This document shows positions 53,217 through 64,000 of a stretch of DNA of 64,000 nucleotides, one piece after another. Below the pieces are notes generated by a model that made no database searches, was not told the DNA's origin, and saw nothing but the letters and a program-made list of their open reading frames with translations. The translations under genes and the position numbers were made by a program. Positions within the stretch are counted from its first letter, which is position 1. Each line of letters opens with the position of its first letter. The DNA is taken from assembly GCA_036867785.1 (NCBI GenBank), contig CP145424.1:620001-684000 (forward strand), written 5' to 3'. The stretch comes from Plasmodiophora brassicae. Lineage: Eukaryota; Endomyxa: Phytomyxea; Phytomyxea; Plasmodiophorida.

Positions 53217-54230
53217 TTGCGATGGTCAACACCTGAGAAGCTGGCAGCCTCCATAATCAAAGCGACTGAGCGTGGTGACTTCCTTCTACAGACGTCAGTA
53301 GTACCCGAATTCCTCGTGTACTGCGACCACCGCAACCTCACATTAATCTTTGCGAAGGACGCTGAGATGAAGAAGCACACGGCGCAGAAGATCGGGCGCT
53401 GGGCGCTTCATCTGCAAGGAACCGAATGTCGCGTCTGCTTGTCTCGTTCCGCTTCGTTGTTCTTGTTACGACCGGCGGTCTCTTCCGTCCCTTTTGTTTG
53501 TGTGAATTGTTTCCGATTGTATCTGATGACACGCACGCGCTCCGGCTCGACGGGCTCGATCGGTTGATGACGAAGCCAAATGCCCAACTCCAGTGCCATC
53601 TCCTCCATCTTCCATCGACCCACCAACATTGATTGCCTGTCGTGGACGCCGCCGAGCGCGCGCTTGCGGGCGCTTTACGGGCCTTCCAGCTCGAGCAGGA
53701 GGCATTCTTCATTGAGATGCGAGCTCGCCCCGAGGAGTAGCTGAGGACCTTCAGCACGGCGCTCGCCGGGCATAGCCGCTCCTTCGCTGCCCAAGGGAAA
53801 CCGATGCCGCCAACGCCCATATTGCAGGACACCAATCCCTCTGAGACACCTGCTGCTGAAGAGTCGCCGCATCGATCTCGCATTAACCGATCCAGTTGTA
53901 ACTACGACAAAGGTTTCTCTGAGTGCATTTTCCGGCGACCCTGATGATCTGCCGGCGAGCGATTGACTCGATCTGTTTGCTAGCATTGCCCGCGTCGACC
54001 TCACGTCAACCCTGCCACTGTCCGATGGCGTTCGCGCGCTCCTGGCCAGCTGTTTGAAGGGCGAAGCGCGCTACGTGTCTCGTCAGCTTGGTGCGACCGC
54101 TTCTGATTTAGCGTCGTTCGCCGCGCTGTTACGTTTCCATTTCCCAGAACCGGCCGTCGAGGACTTGGAACCCTAGTTCGATACGCTTCGGCAAACGGGA
54201 CCTTTCGATGCACATCTACGTCGTTTTATG
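53217..54230 (+). mobile_element. Ty3/gypsy-type fossil pieces (RNase H-like and gag-like)
   Basis: A piece at about 53280-53420 reads like gypsy RNase H (FLVYCDHRNLTLIFAKD). About 53400-54230 resembles a gag region (LSDGVRALLASCLKGEARY). The order is not that of a complete element, so at least two fragments abut. Broken in many places; no LTRs recognised. The gag-side piece has an inverted relative at 39750-40035. Clearly old. Confidence 0.65.
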
Positions 54231-54239
54231 TACAAGTTG

Positions 54240-54779
54240 TATAGAGCTCGTCATTGTCATCGCTGTCGGGACGTGGATCTGTTGTGTCCTTGACGGGAGG
54301 TAGCACCGCGAGAAGACCCTCGTTCTCCGCGAGGAGATCCTCGTTCGCCGCGAGGAAATTGTGAACCGCCGGCTGATGCAACTGCTAGCGGTGTCCGGTG
54401 CAGCCTTGCCCGAGGACGCGAGGGCGCAGTTGGCCATCCAGGTGGCAAAGTCGACAACGATGACAATGACTGTGAACAGAATAATGAACACCGCCCAAAG
54501 ATACGGTTCGGCCATTATGCAGGCGCATCATTCAACTAAAGGCGCTGTCAGTTGCCACCTGGATGGCCGGCTGCGCCCTCGCGTCCTCGGGCAGGCTGCG
54601 CCGGACACCGACAGGAGTTGCATCAGCCGGCAGCAATTTCCTCGCGGTGAACGAGGATCTCCTCGCGGCGCTGCCTCCTGCCAAGGACACAGTAGATCCA
54701 CGTACCGGCAGCGATGACAATGACTGTGCACAGAAGGATGAACACCGCCCAAAGATACGGTTCGGCCATTATGCAGTGA
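54240..54779. repeat. Inverted plus direct duplication around a small ORF
   Basis: About 200 bp at 54250-54450 recurs in reverse at about 54540-54725 (for example GCAACTGCTAGCGGTGTCCG against its complement with small changes). In addition, about 63 bp (ATGACAATGACTGTG to CGGTTCGGCCATTATGCAG) is directly repeated at about 54463-54520 and 54715-54773. The two copies therefore differ in orientation for different parts, implying at least two rearrangements. Confidence 0.8.
54623..54769 (-). CDS. Small single-pass membrane ORF in the duplication
   Basis: A 48-codon frame, MAEPYLWAVFILLCTVIVIA then AGTWIYCVLGRRQRREEILV and HREEIAAG. It has one strong transmembrane segment followed by a highly charged helix, like a small tail-facing membrane protein. 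A second related start (MAEPYLWAVFIILFTVIVIV) lies in the other copy at 54515. Set among retroelement fossils, it may be a host gene scrap or part of an element; expression is unproven. Confidence 0.35.
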   Translation of the reverse strand: MAEPYLWAVFILLCTVIVIAAGTWIYCVLGRRQRREEILVHREEIAAG

Positions 54780-55079
54780 TTATTGAAGCTGCAATCGCGG
54801 CGTCCATCTCCATAACAAGGCAATATGCGAATGCCGTTTCCATCCCCATCCCATCCTTGACGACGACGACGCGTCCGCCTCGCCCCGGTTCAGCCCCCCC
54901 TTTTCACACAGAGTCCCAGAGCGTGGCACGGACTCCACGGACTGCAGCGGACTGCACGGCATCGTACCGTACGGCGCCGTGCAGTCGTACATAGCACGAA
55001 CGACTGGCGAACTCTAAAAAATCGCGCGAAAATGTAACGGTTAGCGAACTTCTAAAATTAATGTATTCATATCAAACGA

Positions 55080-56038
55080 GCTGAAGCGTCAAGATATCGG
55101 CGAGACGGACGTAGGCGCAATCAACTTCTGTGCAGGTCTGGGGACGGGCTTCGCGTTCAAGACGTAGTCGCCCGGGATGAACGACTCGCGGATGACGAGC
55201 TCGTTGCCGCACATTGGACTCGTCCTCCGCACCCTGGCTTCATCGACGACCTTATGAAGTTCATCCATGGCCGACTGGGGTGCTGACAGGTACGTCGTCA
55301 CCCATTTCGGAGAGATCGGCCGGAAGTGATTGCATGTCGAATCCCAGATATTGTCCAGAGGAGGTTCAGCTTTCAACTTGGCGACAACTGTAAATCGTGT
55401 GAAGCCGTCGAGACGTGTACTCGGAGCATGGTTGATGGCGTGTTGCACCAGAGGGCATAGTAGGGCCAGTTGTAGGAGCTGATATGGCGCCCCTCGTTGA
55501 GAACGTTTCGCAGGATGTCAACTATTGTGCGGTTGGCGCGTTCCAGTACAGTACCGTTTGCCCATGGGCGGTACGCCAGCGTTATCATGTGATGCTCCAC
55601 GTATCGCAGCCGGGTCATGAGCTCGTTGATGAACTCGGCGGTAAATTGGGGTCCACCGCTTACCATCGGTGACAAGATATTGTGGGGGTTTAAAGTCGGC
55701 AATCAATTGGGATAATGCCTCTGCCGCAGCACGACTGGTCGCTTCAGCGCATGGAATCAAGCGGACCAGACCACTGAAGTCGTCCTTCATCACGAGGATG
55801 TACTTGTACGAGCGATCTGTTCCTCGAACTGGTTCCACGTTCAAGTAATCCATGTGCAGGACCTGGAACGGCATCTGACCATGTAGTGCTTGATCGCCAA
55901 GGGGACTTGGGACCTTCGCGCCTCCTCGCGTTGGGACGCATTGAAAGACACTACTGGCACATCTGCTGAATGTCCATGTCCATGCCCGGCAAAGCAAAGC
56001 GCGTTGTGGTTGCCTCTTTGGTAACGTCGCAAGCACGA
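55080..56038 (-). mobile_element. Older Ty3/gypsy fossil, integrase side
   Basis: Integrase-core-like sequence of a gypsy element, for example HMDYLNVEPVRGTDRSYKY and AYRPWANGTV, with a tail toward 55080. It is broken in several places. The young chromovirus at 56039-61374 is inserted into it, and its upstream side continues beyond at 61375-61800. Sequence decay relative to the intact neighbour shows it is much older. Confidence 0.75.
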
Positions 56039-56235
56039 TGTGCTAACGCCGCCGCTGCCCACTACGGGGGCGGTCGGTCGCAAGAGTCGGCGCCTGGTGA
56101 TATAACGAACTGATGTATTTGGACAGGATCGTCACAGCAAGGGCCGCTGCGGGGTCGAGTACGGTCATGATCATGTGACCGGGTGGCAGCAGCATCTGAG
56201 CAGCATCATCTGAGTACTGGTACTCTGGATGAACA
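56039..56235 (-). repeat. LTR of the chromovirus (left copy, 3' LTR)
   Basis: A 197-bp long terminal repeat bounded by TGT...ACA, identical by eye to 61178-61374. The flanking CACGA at 56034-56038 is repeated after the right LTR (61375-61379), giving a 5-bp target-site duplication. Confidence 0.92.
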
Positions 56236-59200
56236 CTCCCCGTGTTAGAAATCTGCTAACAGTCGTGAGCAGAGCGGGTCTCCTTCGGCTTGTCGTTCGA
56301 GGAAGGCCCTGACGATATCAGGAACATCGGCCGCCATGACCGAGTAAGGTTCCCATGAATTGTCGGTGGCATCGAATCCGATCCAGTTGATCAGTAGTTC
56401 AGTGTCACCTGACGTAGAGTTGACTCGAATGTCCTCGACTGCGTTGACTTGGTAAGCCACGCCGGTGAGCGCGATGTTGTGCTTCAGGGAAGAGGTGACA
56501 TTCAAGTGCGCATCTGCATAGAACATTAAGCGCTGGGCGTGTACATCTGAGATACGATCAGTCAAGAGATCTCGAACTCGATACACCCAGTCGTTGATGG
56601 TGTCGATAATCTGGGCAGGTCCAGTCCAGTTGTACTCGGACTTGGAGTGCTTGCCATGGTTGGCCACGAGAACATAGTCGCCCGTCGTGAAGTTGATCTC
56701 GCGAACATTGCGTCGGCGACGCCGGGCGCGTTGCTTGAGATCACGTAGATGGGTGCGTGTACGTGCCACTGCTTTGTGCATGTCCTCGAGAGAATCGATA
56801 AGTTCCGTCGTCATTTCCTTGAGACGGTCAGGGGTCAACGGTACGTCGATAACCGCGTCGATGCGTTTGTTGAAGATAATCGAGATAGGTGTCGAGGGTG
56901 GCAAACCCGTAAACATCGTGACAGGCGCGTAGCCCACACTTGATCGAACAGTGTGATTTACCGTCATGTTGATCAGCGGAAGGACATACGGCCAATCCTG
57001 GAATGGAAGATTTAGCTCGGAGAGGAGGGACTTCAGCAGAAAGAGAAGCCGCTTGTTGACAACCTCAACCGTGCCGTTCGCCCAAGGTGTGTAGGCAGTT
57101 GTGAAATGATGGTTGCAGTGTAACCGGCTATTAAGCTCGGCGATAACCGCGTTTTTGAAGTGTGTGCCGCGGTCAGAGACATGTTGGAAAACAATGCCGA
57201 AACGTTTGAACCAATCCAGAAGAGATTCGGCGACAACGCTGTGATCCGCGAATTGACAAGGAATTAACTCGACGAATGCCGTGGCGTCGTCCTTCAGAAC
57301 CAGAACATAACGAAGTTGATGAGAATCGCCTGGACGAGGTTTGGATAAGAACAGAAAGTCATAGTGGATGACCTTATTGGGCTTGTCCGCATGCATAGCC
57401 GTGCCAAAAGGTCGGGGAATCATCGAATCTTTGTTGCGTAGGCAGTGTAAGCATTTGTCCACAAATGCACGAACAAAGGAATCCAGATCAGGCCACCAGA
57501 AGAGTTGTGCGATGCTCGAAATAGTCGATGCAGCAGGTTGATGACCAGACAGTCCCATATGTGAAATCACTGCGATGCGTAGCTGCAGTGCATGTGATGG
57601 TACCCAGAGTTGATTGTCTGGAGTACGCCAGCCAGATTCCGGGCTAAGGTGGAGAGACATGTCCCCTTCGAGTTGGAGAATATCGGAAACGGCAGATAGG
57701 TCGTGTTGGCGAATGTAGTCGGTCTGAGCGTTACTAATCTCGTCGACAGACGGCCAGATAAACTCATCGGTCATCTTGTAATCGTCGAAGTCAAGATTAA
57801 TTGCCATATGACGAATAGAACGGAACGATGGAGGGGAAAATGAGGAGAGTGGTTGCAGGGCGACGCCCCACCGCGTGGCGAGGTCGGCCCAAACGTTGTC
57901 CTCCCCAGCAATGTGCTCAATGTGAAAATCTAGGTCGATAATCTGAAGTCGCCAGCGCTCCAAGCGATCGCCGGTCGTCCGACTAATTCGTGCAACCGAG
58001 GCTGGGTTCAGAATGAAAACCAAATTACGGTGGTCTGTGAAGATTCGAAGTGCCAGCTTTGACATAGAGATGAAGTGTCTGAGGCGATAGCAGCCTTCAA
58101 TGATGGCGTAGGCCTCCTTCTCAATGGTCGCCCACTTCAATTGAGAACCACGGAATGTCCCCGAGATGAACGACAAAGGTTCGTGGTGTTGCTCACCGTA
58201 CGGGAGATCAATATCTTCCGGAGGGATCTGCGACAGGAAAACAGACCAGAAACGGTCACTCGCATCCGGAAAGAGACACATGATCCATTCGTCCTTGGTG
58301 TGCGCCAGCGTCATGGCCTCCGATAGTCGATGCTTCAGAGAATTGAAACTGGTGAGATGGTCAGTGGTCCAGCCGATGTCGGCTAAACGAACTCGACGTA
58401 GGTGTGATTTCTTCAGACTGCTGACAGAACGAGAAGCGGACAGAAGTAGATCCTGTAGCGGATGAACATGTGCCGCGAATTGAGGGATAACAGAACGGAC
58501 CCAATTGAGGCCCGAGAGGAACTGTTGGAGATCAGCAGCCGTGATAGGAGTTGATAGATCGTGCAAGGCGTTGAGATACGAGCGATCGAACGACACTCCA
58601 TCAGCGGATATAACGCGACCGCACCATGTCACTGAAGTGAGATATAACTGGCAGCGATCAGGGTTGAGTTTAACTCCAAACTCGTCGAAAGCGTTGAGAA
58701 GAGATTCGAGTGTGTCCATGTAGGCTCCGAATCCAGATACGTAGCCGAGGATATCGTCGATCCAGAGTAGGGCGCAGATATATAGAAGTTTCCCCAACAC
58801 CTGTTGCATTCCCGCCTGGAACGCAAACACGCAATCAGCGATTCCCTGGATGATGCGCCTGGGTGTAAACGTGGCGATGTGCGTCATGAACGAGCAGGCC
58901 TCCTGCGAATCAGGGTGCAACGGAAATTGCCAATAGCCTTTAAAGGCATCGAACAGCATGAAGATGGTCGCGGAACGTAGGTAGGTCAGGATGATGTCGA
59001 TGTGAGGCATCGGCCATGCAATGCGTTCGGTCTGTTTGTTGACGGCTTCATTGATGTCGACGGTCAGCCGATGGCCGCGAACCTCCGTGTCCTTCTTGTC
59101 GACGACCAGACACGGCGACGCGTACCTGCTGTGCGGATTGCGGTACACAAAATCGTTTTCCGCCAAGGTTCCTACGTGATCATCCATGAATTTTTGATGT

Positions 59201-61177
59201 TCGAGGGTATACCTTCGTGTTCGGCAACGAACAGGACGAGCATCTGCTTTGAAGTGTAGTTTCAGTGGACTTACTTTCGCAGGTGGATCACGGCCAAGCT
59301 TCGTTCGCCATATGTCTTTGTGTCGATTGACAGTTGTGCGTAGACGCGGGACTTGATCGTTAGGGAAACCGGAGTCAGTTGCACGTTGTATCATCCGGTC
59401 TATTGCCCTGTCCACGTCTGTATCGGAGTGTTCTCCGATTTCGACATCATAGTCGTCACCCGGATCATTGGTGTCCAATTGGGGCTCATGATCGCGAGTT
59501 GTTCCACTTACCTCCGGGTGTCTTACCGCTCTCATCGTGATCCCTTGACCACCTGGGGCGTGACGTTCCGGGGTCGGATCCGCTTCGATGATGATAGGAC
59601 CATTTGCCTCGATTAACATCTCCTTCAGTTGTGTAGCTGGATTGATACCCAACGCGTCCAGTTCCGGGGCTCCTAAAAGGACAATGTCATCAGATAGGTC
59701 TTCGCGACATACGTTGATTTCCCGCCCGCGTAGATGTGCAGGTTTGCCATGCGAAGGTGGGACAATGGTGATGTCCACGATCGCTGTGGCGACAATTGTT
59801 GTCGTAGCCCCGATCGTTGCAAGTTTCGCCTCCGTTGGATGGTCGAACACTTTGACTGGGACATGCTGGATGGCTTGAATCCGTAGCAGTTGCGATTGCG
59901 AAATGACGGTCTTCGTCGCACCACTATCGGCTTCGAATGGAAGGTCGAGCGAGTTCTGGAAGCGAAGTCTCATAGGGGACGGTGTTGACGGCGACGGCGG
60001 GCCCATGCGCTTTGCCGTGTCTGCGTTGCCCTTACTCTCCTCCTTCTCTTTGCGCTCTTTCTGGAACTTTTCAATGGCAGCTTTGCGTTCTCCTTGAGTT
60101 GCCTTCGGGCACACTTGGACCCAGTGCTGCTCCTTGCAGATTAGGCAACCTGCCTTTGGAGGATCCTTACCTTCGAAACGTTTTCGGATGTGCTCGGGGA
60201 TGTCCCTCGATTCGTCTTTCGTTTGCGATGTGGACGATTGAGCTGTCTTCAGTCCGATCGGATTTGTCGGATGCTTGCCGCCATTCCTATTCGGAGCAAC
60301 AACGTCCTTACCTTTCTTACCTGCAGGTGGGGACATGGTCTGCGCTGGAGACTTCTTCTTCTCAGCTTGCAGCCGGAAGTGTTTGTCCTGCTCTTTGGCA
60401 AGACGGTCGACGAGGTCGAAGAATTTGAGCTCGTCCTTCTCAGCGTCCCTGCACCCTCCGAACTCGATCGCGCGTTCGACTAGAACCGCAAGGTCAGTGG
60501 GACGGATACCTCCGCGTAATACCTTGATCTTGCGCTTGGTTCCTTTCGTTCCTTTGGCGTATGTGTCTTGTAGCCCATAGTCGTCGATTAGCTCATCGAA
60601 CTTGGCGAAGAAAGACGTGACACGTTCCTCAATACTCTTGATTGACAGGTTCATGACCACTGTCTTCGTGAGAAGCGCCTTGATGTCTGTCGAACTCTCG
60701 ACATCAGCCTCCCTGCGTTGGACTGACCTCAAGTAGCTCATGATGTCGCCATCCGTGATCGTGCTGGCGGGTTGACGTAGGCGATATTTCGACATCCCTC
60801 TGAGGACGTCCTCGGTAATGCATGACTTCACCGTTGGCGGATGAATATCCTCCTTGTAGATCAGTCGGCGCTCGTTAACGATCTCGACGTGTTTCCTATA
60901 TTTCTTGAGGAAATCGTTAATTCCGTCCTTGGCCGTAAGGCTCAGGGTACGTAGGATGGGCGGTTTCAAAGGCATAAAGATCGGGCTCTTACCGTGCAGG
61001 TTTGTTGACTGAAGCCCTCGATCGATTTCGTCATCTGTCGACGATTCATGCTCCTTGGCCTCGGCGTCGGAGTTGGTCCTGGCGTCGTCCTCCATCTGTA
61101 GACGAACGGGCGCTCTGCGGCCACCTCCTGCCATTAAGTGAGTTCGTTTGCTTGGGGCTCTTTGCGCAAGAAGCTTC

Positions 61178-61374
61178 TGTGCTAACGCCGCCGCTGCCCA
61201 CTACGGGGGCGGTCGGTCGCAAGAGTCGGCGCCTGGTGATATAACGAACTGATGTATTTGGACAGGATCGTCACAGCAAGGGCCGCTGCGGGGTCGAGTA
61301 CGGTCATGATCATGTGACCGGGTGGCAGCAGCATCTGAGCAGCATCATCTGAGTACTGGTACTCTGGATGAACA
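61178..61374 (-). repeat. LTR of the chromovirus (right copy, 5' LTR)
   Basis: A 197-bp repeat identical by eye to the left LTR. As the element runs on the minus strand, this is the 5' LTR, and the gag-pol start at 61134 lies 43 bp inside it. Confidence 0.92.
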
Positions 61375-61800
61375 CACGATGTGGATCAATGGCACAATGG
61401 CCAATGATCGTGATGCGAAGGCGCAAGCTGGTGCAGTCGTTTGTGATCCGGGATCAGAACGGCGTTCGTTTTCGACTTCCACAAACGGGTGTCATCATCG
61501 AAGAACACGTCGTCGTCGATCATCTCCTCGCGCGATAACCGCCTCTGTCATTCTCGGATCTCGGTCCCGGTCGGCCATTATATTGGAAGTGGGGATGCTT
61601 CATCGGCGTTACTGGAAGATCGTCCACCTGCAAGGTGCGCGTCGACCGACACCCCAGTGCAATGCGGCCTGCGCCCTAACGAGACACCAGGTCGGCCCAG
61701 AAATCGAATCCTTGCAGGTGAAGCGCCCAACGCTCGATCTTCTGCGCCGTATGCTTCTTCATCTCAGCGTCCTCGCAACCAGTACCGGCTGTGTTTGCGC
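61375..61800 (-). mobile_element. Older Ty3/gypsy fossil, RNase H side
   Basis: Minus-strand sequence resembling gypsy RNase H (DAEMKKHTAQKIERWALHLQ), closely related to the piece at about 53340-53420. In orientation and order it is the upstream part of the fossil whose integrase side lies at 55080-56038; the chromovirus separates the two. Broken and incomplete. Confidence 0.65.
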
Positions 61801-62521
61801 TGGGTCAGTTTAGAAAGACTATCCGAGCCAAGGCTGCCGATGGTGAAGGTGCGACCAGAAAGTCGATCTACATTCAACGATGTACATTCAACCGGTTCTG
61901 GTTGAATTCTCTTGGTAAACTCAGGGAGCGGGTTGCTCGGGATGTACGACAACTTCGGCGACAAGGTTTTCATTGCGTCTCCAACTAGCTTGCAACCCTG
62001 GGGCTTGCCCTTATATATGTAAGGACAAGAAGTGCCGGATATAATTCTCCAGGCCAGAAGGTTCGCAACATGCCTGGTGTTGTTGACCATGGCATGCCAC
62101 CAGCATGAAGCGTCTTAAACCTGCTACTGCTCATCAGGGTTCATCAAAGGGCACGGATACTCGATCAAGTGGACGAACAACCGCAAGAAGTGTGATGCGA
62201 GCGCGCAAACGCCTCTCCTCCAGATCTTGAAGTCTAAATTGGCTACACCTGCAGTGAGGGGTTGTTGGACATGCGGGTCCACGATGACGAGTTTCGTCCC
62301 CTGTTTACAGGGACTGTCGAAGCTCCTCGTGCAACGTCCTTACATGGAAATCCTGTTCCTGATCTCTAAAGCCTGGTGATCATCAACAAGGACGTATTAC
62401 ATGTAGACCGACCGCGAGCCATGAGAGCATTCATCTTTAGCAGAATGGGAATCCGGCTAAGGCAGGGTTCCCTTCCAGACCCGCAACCTCATTGCCGAGC
62501 GCCCATCAGCACGCGTGGACT
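61801..62521. other. spacer, nothing recognised
   Basis: About 720 bp between the gypsy fossil and the 7TM gene. Frames are short and featureless; it may include further decayed element sequence. Confidence 0.4.
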
Positions 62522-63997
62522 TTAATGTAGCACATTGCGATCGACAGGCGCCTGCACAGGTAAGATACGGCGTTCGTCGCGTGCAGGTGACGGTTGTGCC
62601 AGCATCACGCGGCACAGGCTTGTCAGCGCACGCATAGTCCCGCCTCCTGCCCAGAAGAGCATCCAGCCGACGTGCGTGTACACGAATGTACCAATGCCGA
62701 CGGACAGGAAGCACACGAATGCAATCATGGACACGGACAGGTACAGGGTCCACCGGGACAGCCTGATCAGGAGCCTGTGCATGGCGTCCGGGCGCTTGCT
62801 CCTTTGGACAGAGTGGTTGAGAATCCTCTGGAACCTCAGCGACTGCACCAGGAACTGGATGCCGACGACCCGTTGCAGGATCATGATCAGAGCGGCTGTG
62901 AGCAGGTAGTCGTAGGGTACGTTGACGTACAAGACGTTGAGCAGGCACGCAACCGTGTCGAGCGTAACGGGAAGGACACAGAACGCGACCTTGATCATGT
63001 AGTGGCGGTCCAGAAGCCGACCGAACCACGAACCGCGTCCGGACCCAGGGATCTCCTTGATGATGCTCGTCCAGAAGACCGCGCTGAGCACGTCGCAGGT
63101 GAATCCCCACCCGGACAGGCCCGTTAGGAAGAATAGGGTCATCTCGTGAGGAAGGATGTCGTTGCTCCCCCAGCCGCCGATGCCAATGAACGCGCACAAG
63201 GCGGGAGTCGTCACCAGCTCAATGACGAGGATCAGGTGTACGATGGAGAGGCGACTAGCGATGAACTTGATGCGACGTCTCCTCGTTCGCATCGACGGCG
63301 CTGGCAACGTGCCATCGAATTCGGCATTGATAAACGTGAGGTGCTTACCGAGGAACCTAGCGGCAAGGACGCAGGCGAACCCGAACACGACGGTCGGAAT
63401 CCATCGCAGCAGAACCTGGATGTACCATCGAGGGTAGAAGTCGTCCCAGTCGTTAACGTCGGGTCGCACGCTGATGACGATTGGGTCCTTCTTCTGCCAG
63501 CTGTCCATAAGGTAGTCGACAAGAGAGGTACCCGGCTGTGCGGGTTCCTCCACCTCCACAAACAGCATCGCGTTCCTGCCGGGCCCGAGCATGCCACTGT
63601 TGCGGTGATAGAATTCAATTGGATCTGTCACATCCTGCCCGTTCGGGAATATGATGATCCAGGCCGCAACGCCTTTCTCGTCCAGGCGGCTGTACACCAC
63701 CGACACCGGGCATCCGACAAGAGGGGCACCGGCACCCGATACCAGAAAGACGATGCGACCTCGAGCCTCGTCTGGGACGTCACGGTTCGTGACGCACAGG
63801 GTGTCGCTGTTCACGACCATGAATTCGGCGGTGACGTTGACGATGACGGCATCGGTGCCCTGCGGGCCGAGGTACCTGTTCTGGGGGACGCTGCGCGTCC
63901 GAATGCCTGCGAACGGCGACAGGGCCGGTTGTATGATGACCAGCGCGCTGTGCATGCCCGGGAGCAGGCACGCCGTTACGACGACGAATCGCAGCAT
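62522..63997 (-). CDS. 7TM-like protein with large extracellular N-terminus
   Basis: A single exon of 491 aa, starting at the window's edge (ATG complement at 63995-63997). Signal peptide MLRFVVVTACLLPGMHSALV, then an ectodomain of about 190 residues (DAVIVNVTAEFMVVNSDTLC, RGRIVFLVSGAGAPLVGCPV, GVAAWIIIFPNGQDVTDPIE). Next are about seven hydrophobic segments beginning WIPTVVFGFACVLAARFLGK, and a polar tail. Paralogue of the 23572-25130 gene: both have DVNxW followed by a Trp/Arg-rich entry into TM1, a charged first cytosolic loop and an IGGWGS-like loop. The ectodomain order (a short Cys pair, then a V..AAW/GA..I strand) recalls PA-type domains in vacuolar receptors; this is weak. Receptor-like by layout only. 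Confidence 0.75.
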   Translation of the reverse strand: MLRFVVVTACLLPGMHSALVIIQPALSPFAGIRTRSVPQNRYLGPQGTDAVIVNVTAEFMVVNSDTLCVTNRDVPDEARGRIVFLVSGAGAPLVGCPVSVVYSRLDEKGVAAWIIIFPNGQDVTDPIEFYHRNSGMLGPGRNAMLFVEVEEPAQPGTSLVDYLMDSWQKKDPIVISVRPDVNDWDDFYPRWYIQVLLRWIPTVVFGFACVLAARFLGKHLTFINAEFDGTLPAPSMRTRRRRIKFIASRLSIVHLILVIELVTTPALCAFIGIGGWGSNDILPHEMTLFFLTGLSGWGFTCDVLSAVFWTSIIKEIPGSGRGSWFGRLLDRHYMIKVAFCVLPVTLDTVACLLNVLYVNVPYDYLLTAALIMILQRVVGIQFLVQSLRFQRILNHSVQRSKRPDAMHRLLIRLSRWTLYLSVSMIAFVCFLSVGIGTFVYTHVGWMLFWAGGGTMRALTSLCRVMLAQPSPARDERRILPVQAPVDRNVLH

Positions 63998-64000
63998 TCC

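Larger units (their letters stand above)
56039..61374 (-). mobile_element. Whole-looking Ty3/gypsy chromovirus
   Basis: A 5.3-kb LTR retrotransposon in minus orientation. LTRs are 56039-56235 and 61178-61374, with a 5-bp target duplication CACGA. Between them lies one uninterrupted gag-pol frame (56245-61134, 1629 aa). In order it has a gag-like region with a zinc knuckle (CLICKEQHWVQVC), protease (ADSGATKTVI), reverse transcriptase (LLWIDDILGYVSG), RNase H (LRIFTDHRNLVFIL), integrase (HGKHSKSEYNWTGP follows the core) and a C-terminal chromodomain (LLINWIGFDATDNSWEPYSV). Chromodomain gypsy elements target chromatin. Identical LTRs and an open frame indicate a very recent insertion, here into an older gypsy copy. 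Confidence 0.93.

Noticed and set aside
53217-56038. A single large gypsy element spanning these fossils
   Set aside because: Parts lie on opposite strands and in the wrong order, so they are separate fragments.

Overview
The window is nuclear DNA from a compact, GC-rich unicellular eukaryote. Genes are packed 50-300 bp apart on both strands and are cut by very short GT-AG introns (about 37-63 nt wherever I could fix both ends), often with a CTRAC-like branch site 10-20 nt before the AG. The content is eukaryotic: TORC1 Raptor, DPH2, RPB5, SEH1, FCF1, fimbrin, CCDC174, a Cue2-type nuclease, a CAAX Ras GTPase and a chromodomain Ty3/gypsy element. A GH18 chitinase, a Zn2Cys6 protein, many secreted or GPI-like proteins and lineage-specific 7TM proteins would suit a protist such as a plasmodiophorid or another rhizarian. 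That placement is inference only; no rRNA or other taxonomic marker is present.

Layout. 1-7.1 kb: a 3' gene fragment, a seven-finger C2H2 protein (+), a Ras GTPase (-) and a many-exon Raptor gene (-). 7.4-12.8 kb: DPH2 (-), a RING/TRAF-type protein (+), RPB5 (-), a Zn2Cys6 protein (+) and a GH18 chitinase (-). 13.1-18.8 kb: a YeiH/UPF0324 membrane protein (-), SEH1 (+), a DUF155/RMD1 protein (-) and two secreted proteins (-). 19.1-25.1 kb: PP2C copy 1 (+), two type II membrane proteins (-), a rearranged pogo/Tigger-like transposase remnant and a 7TM protein (-). 25.1-26.6 kb is gene-poor, with a hairpin repeat and a G21 tract.

26.6-38 kb: fimbrin (+), a GPI-type secreted protein (+), FCF1 (-), PP2C copy 2 (-), two tandem voltage-gated K+ channels with CNBD-like tails (-) and CCDC174 (-). 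38-42.9 kb is mostly gene-poor: palindromic CGTTATATAACG clusters, a retroelement fossil and a third PP2C that is an inverted partial copy of the first. 43-52 kb: a multi-CUE/DUF1771/Smr protein (+), a mucin-like secreted protein (+), two tail-to-tail AGC kinases and a Der/EngA GTPase (-). 52-62.4 kb: a C25 tract, a 24-bp minisatellite, old gypsy fossils, an inverted duplication and a young-looking chromovirus (56039-61374) nested in an older gypsy fossil. The window ends with a second 7TM protein (-).

No single new operon-like system stands out, since the genes are individually transcribed eukaryotic loci. The most unusual material is the set of local duplications (channels, kinases, phosphatases, 7TM proteins), which together look like an expanding signalling repertoire, plus the palindromic repeat clusters and layered mobile elements. 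Exon joins were read by eye from splice signals and family conservation. Joins given with coordinates are the most reliable.
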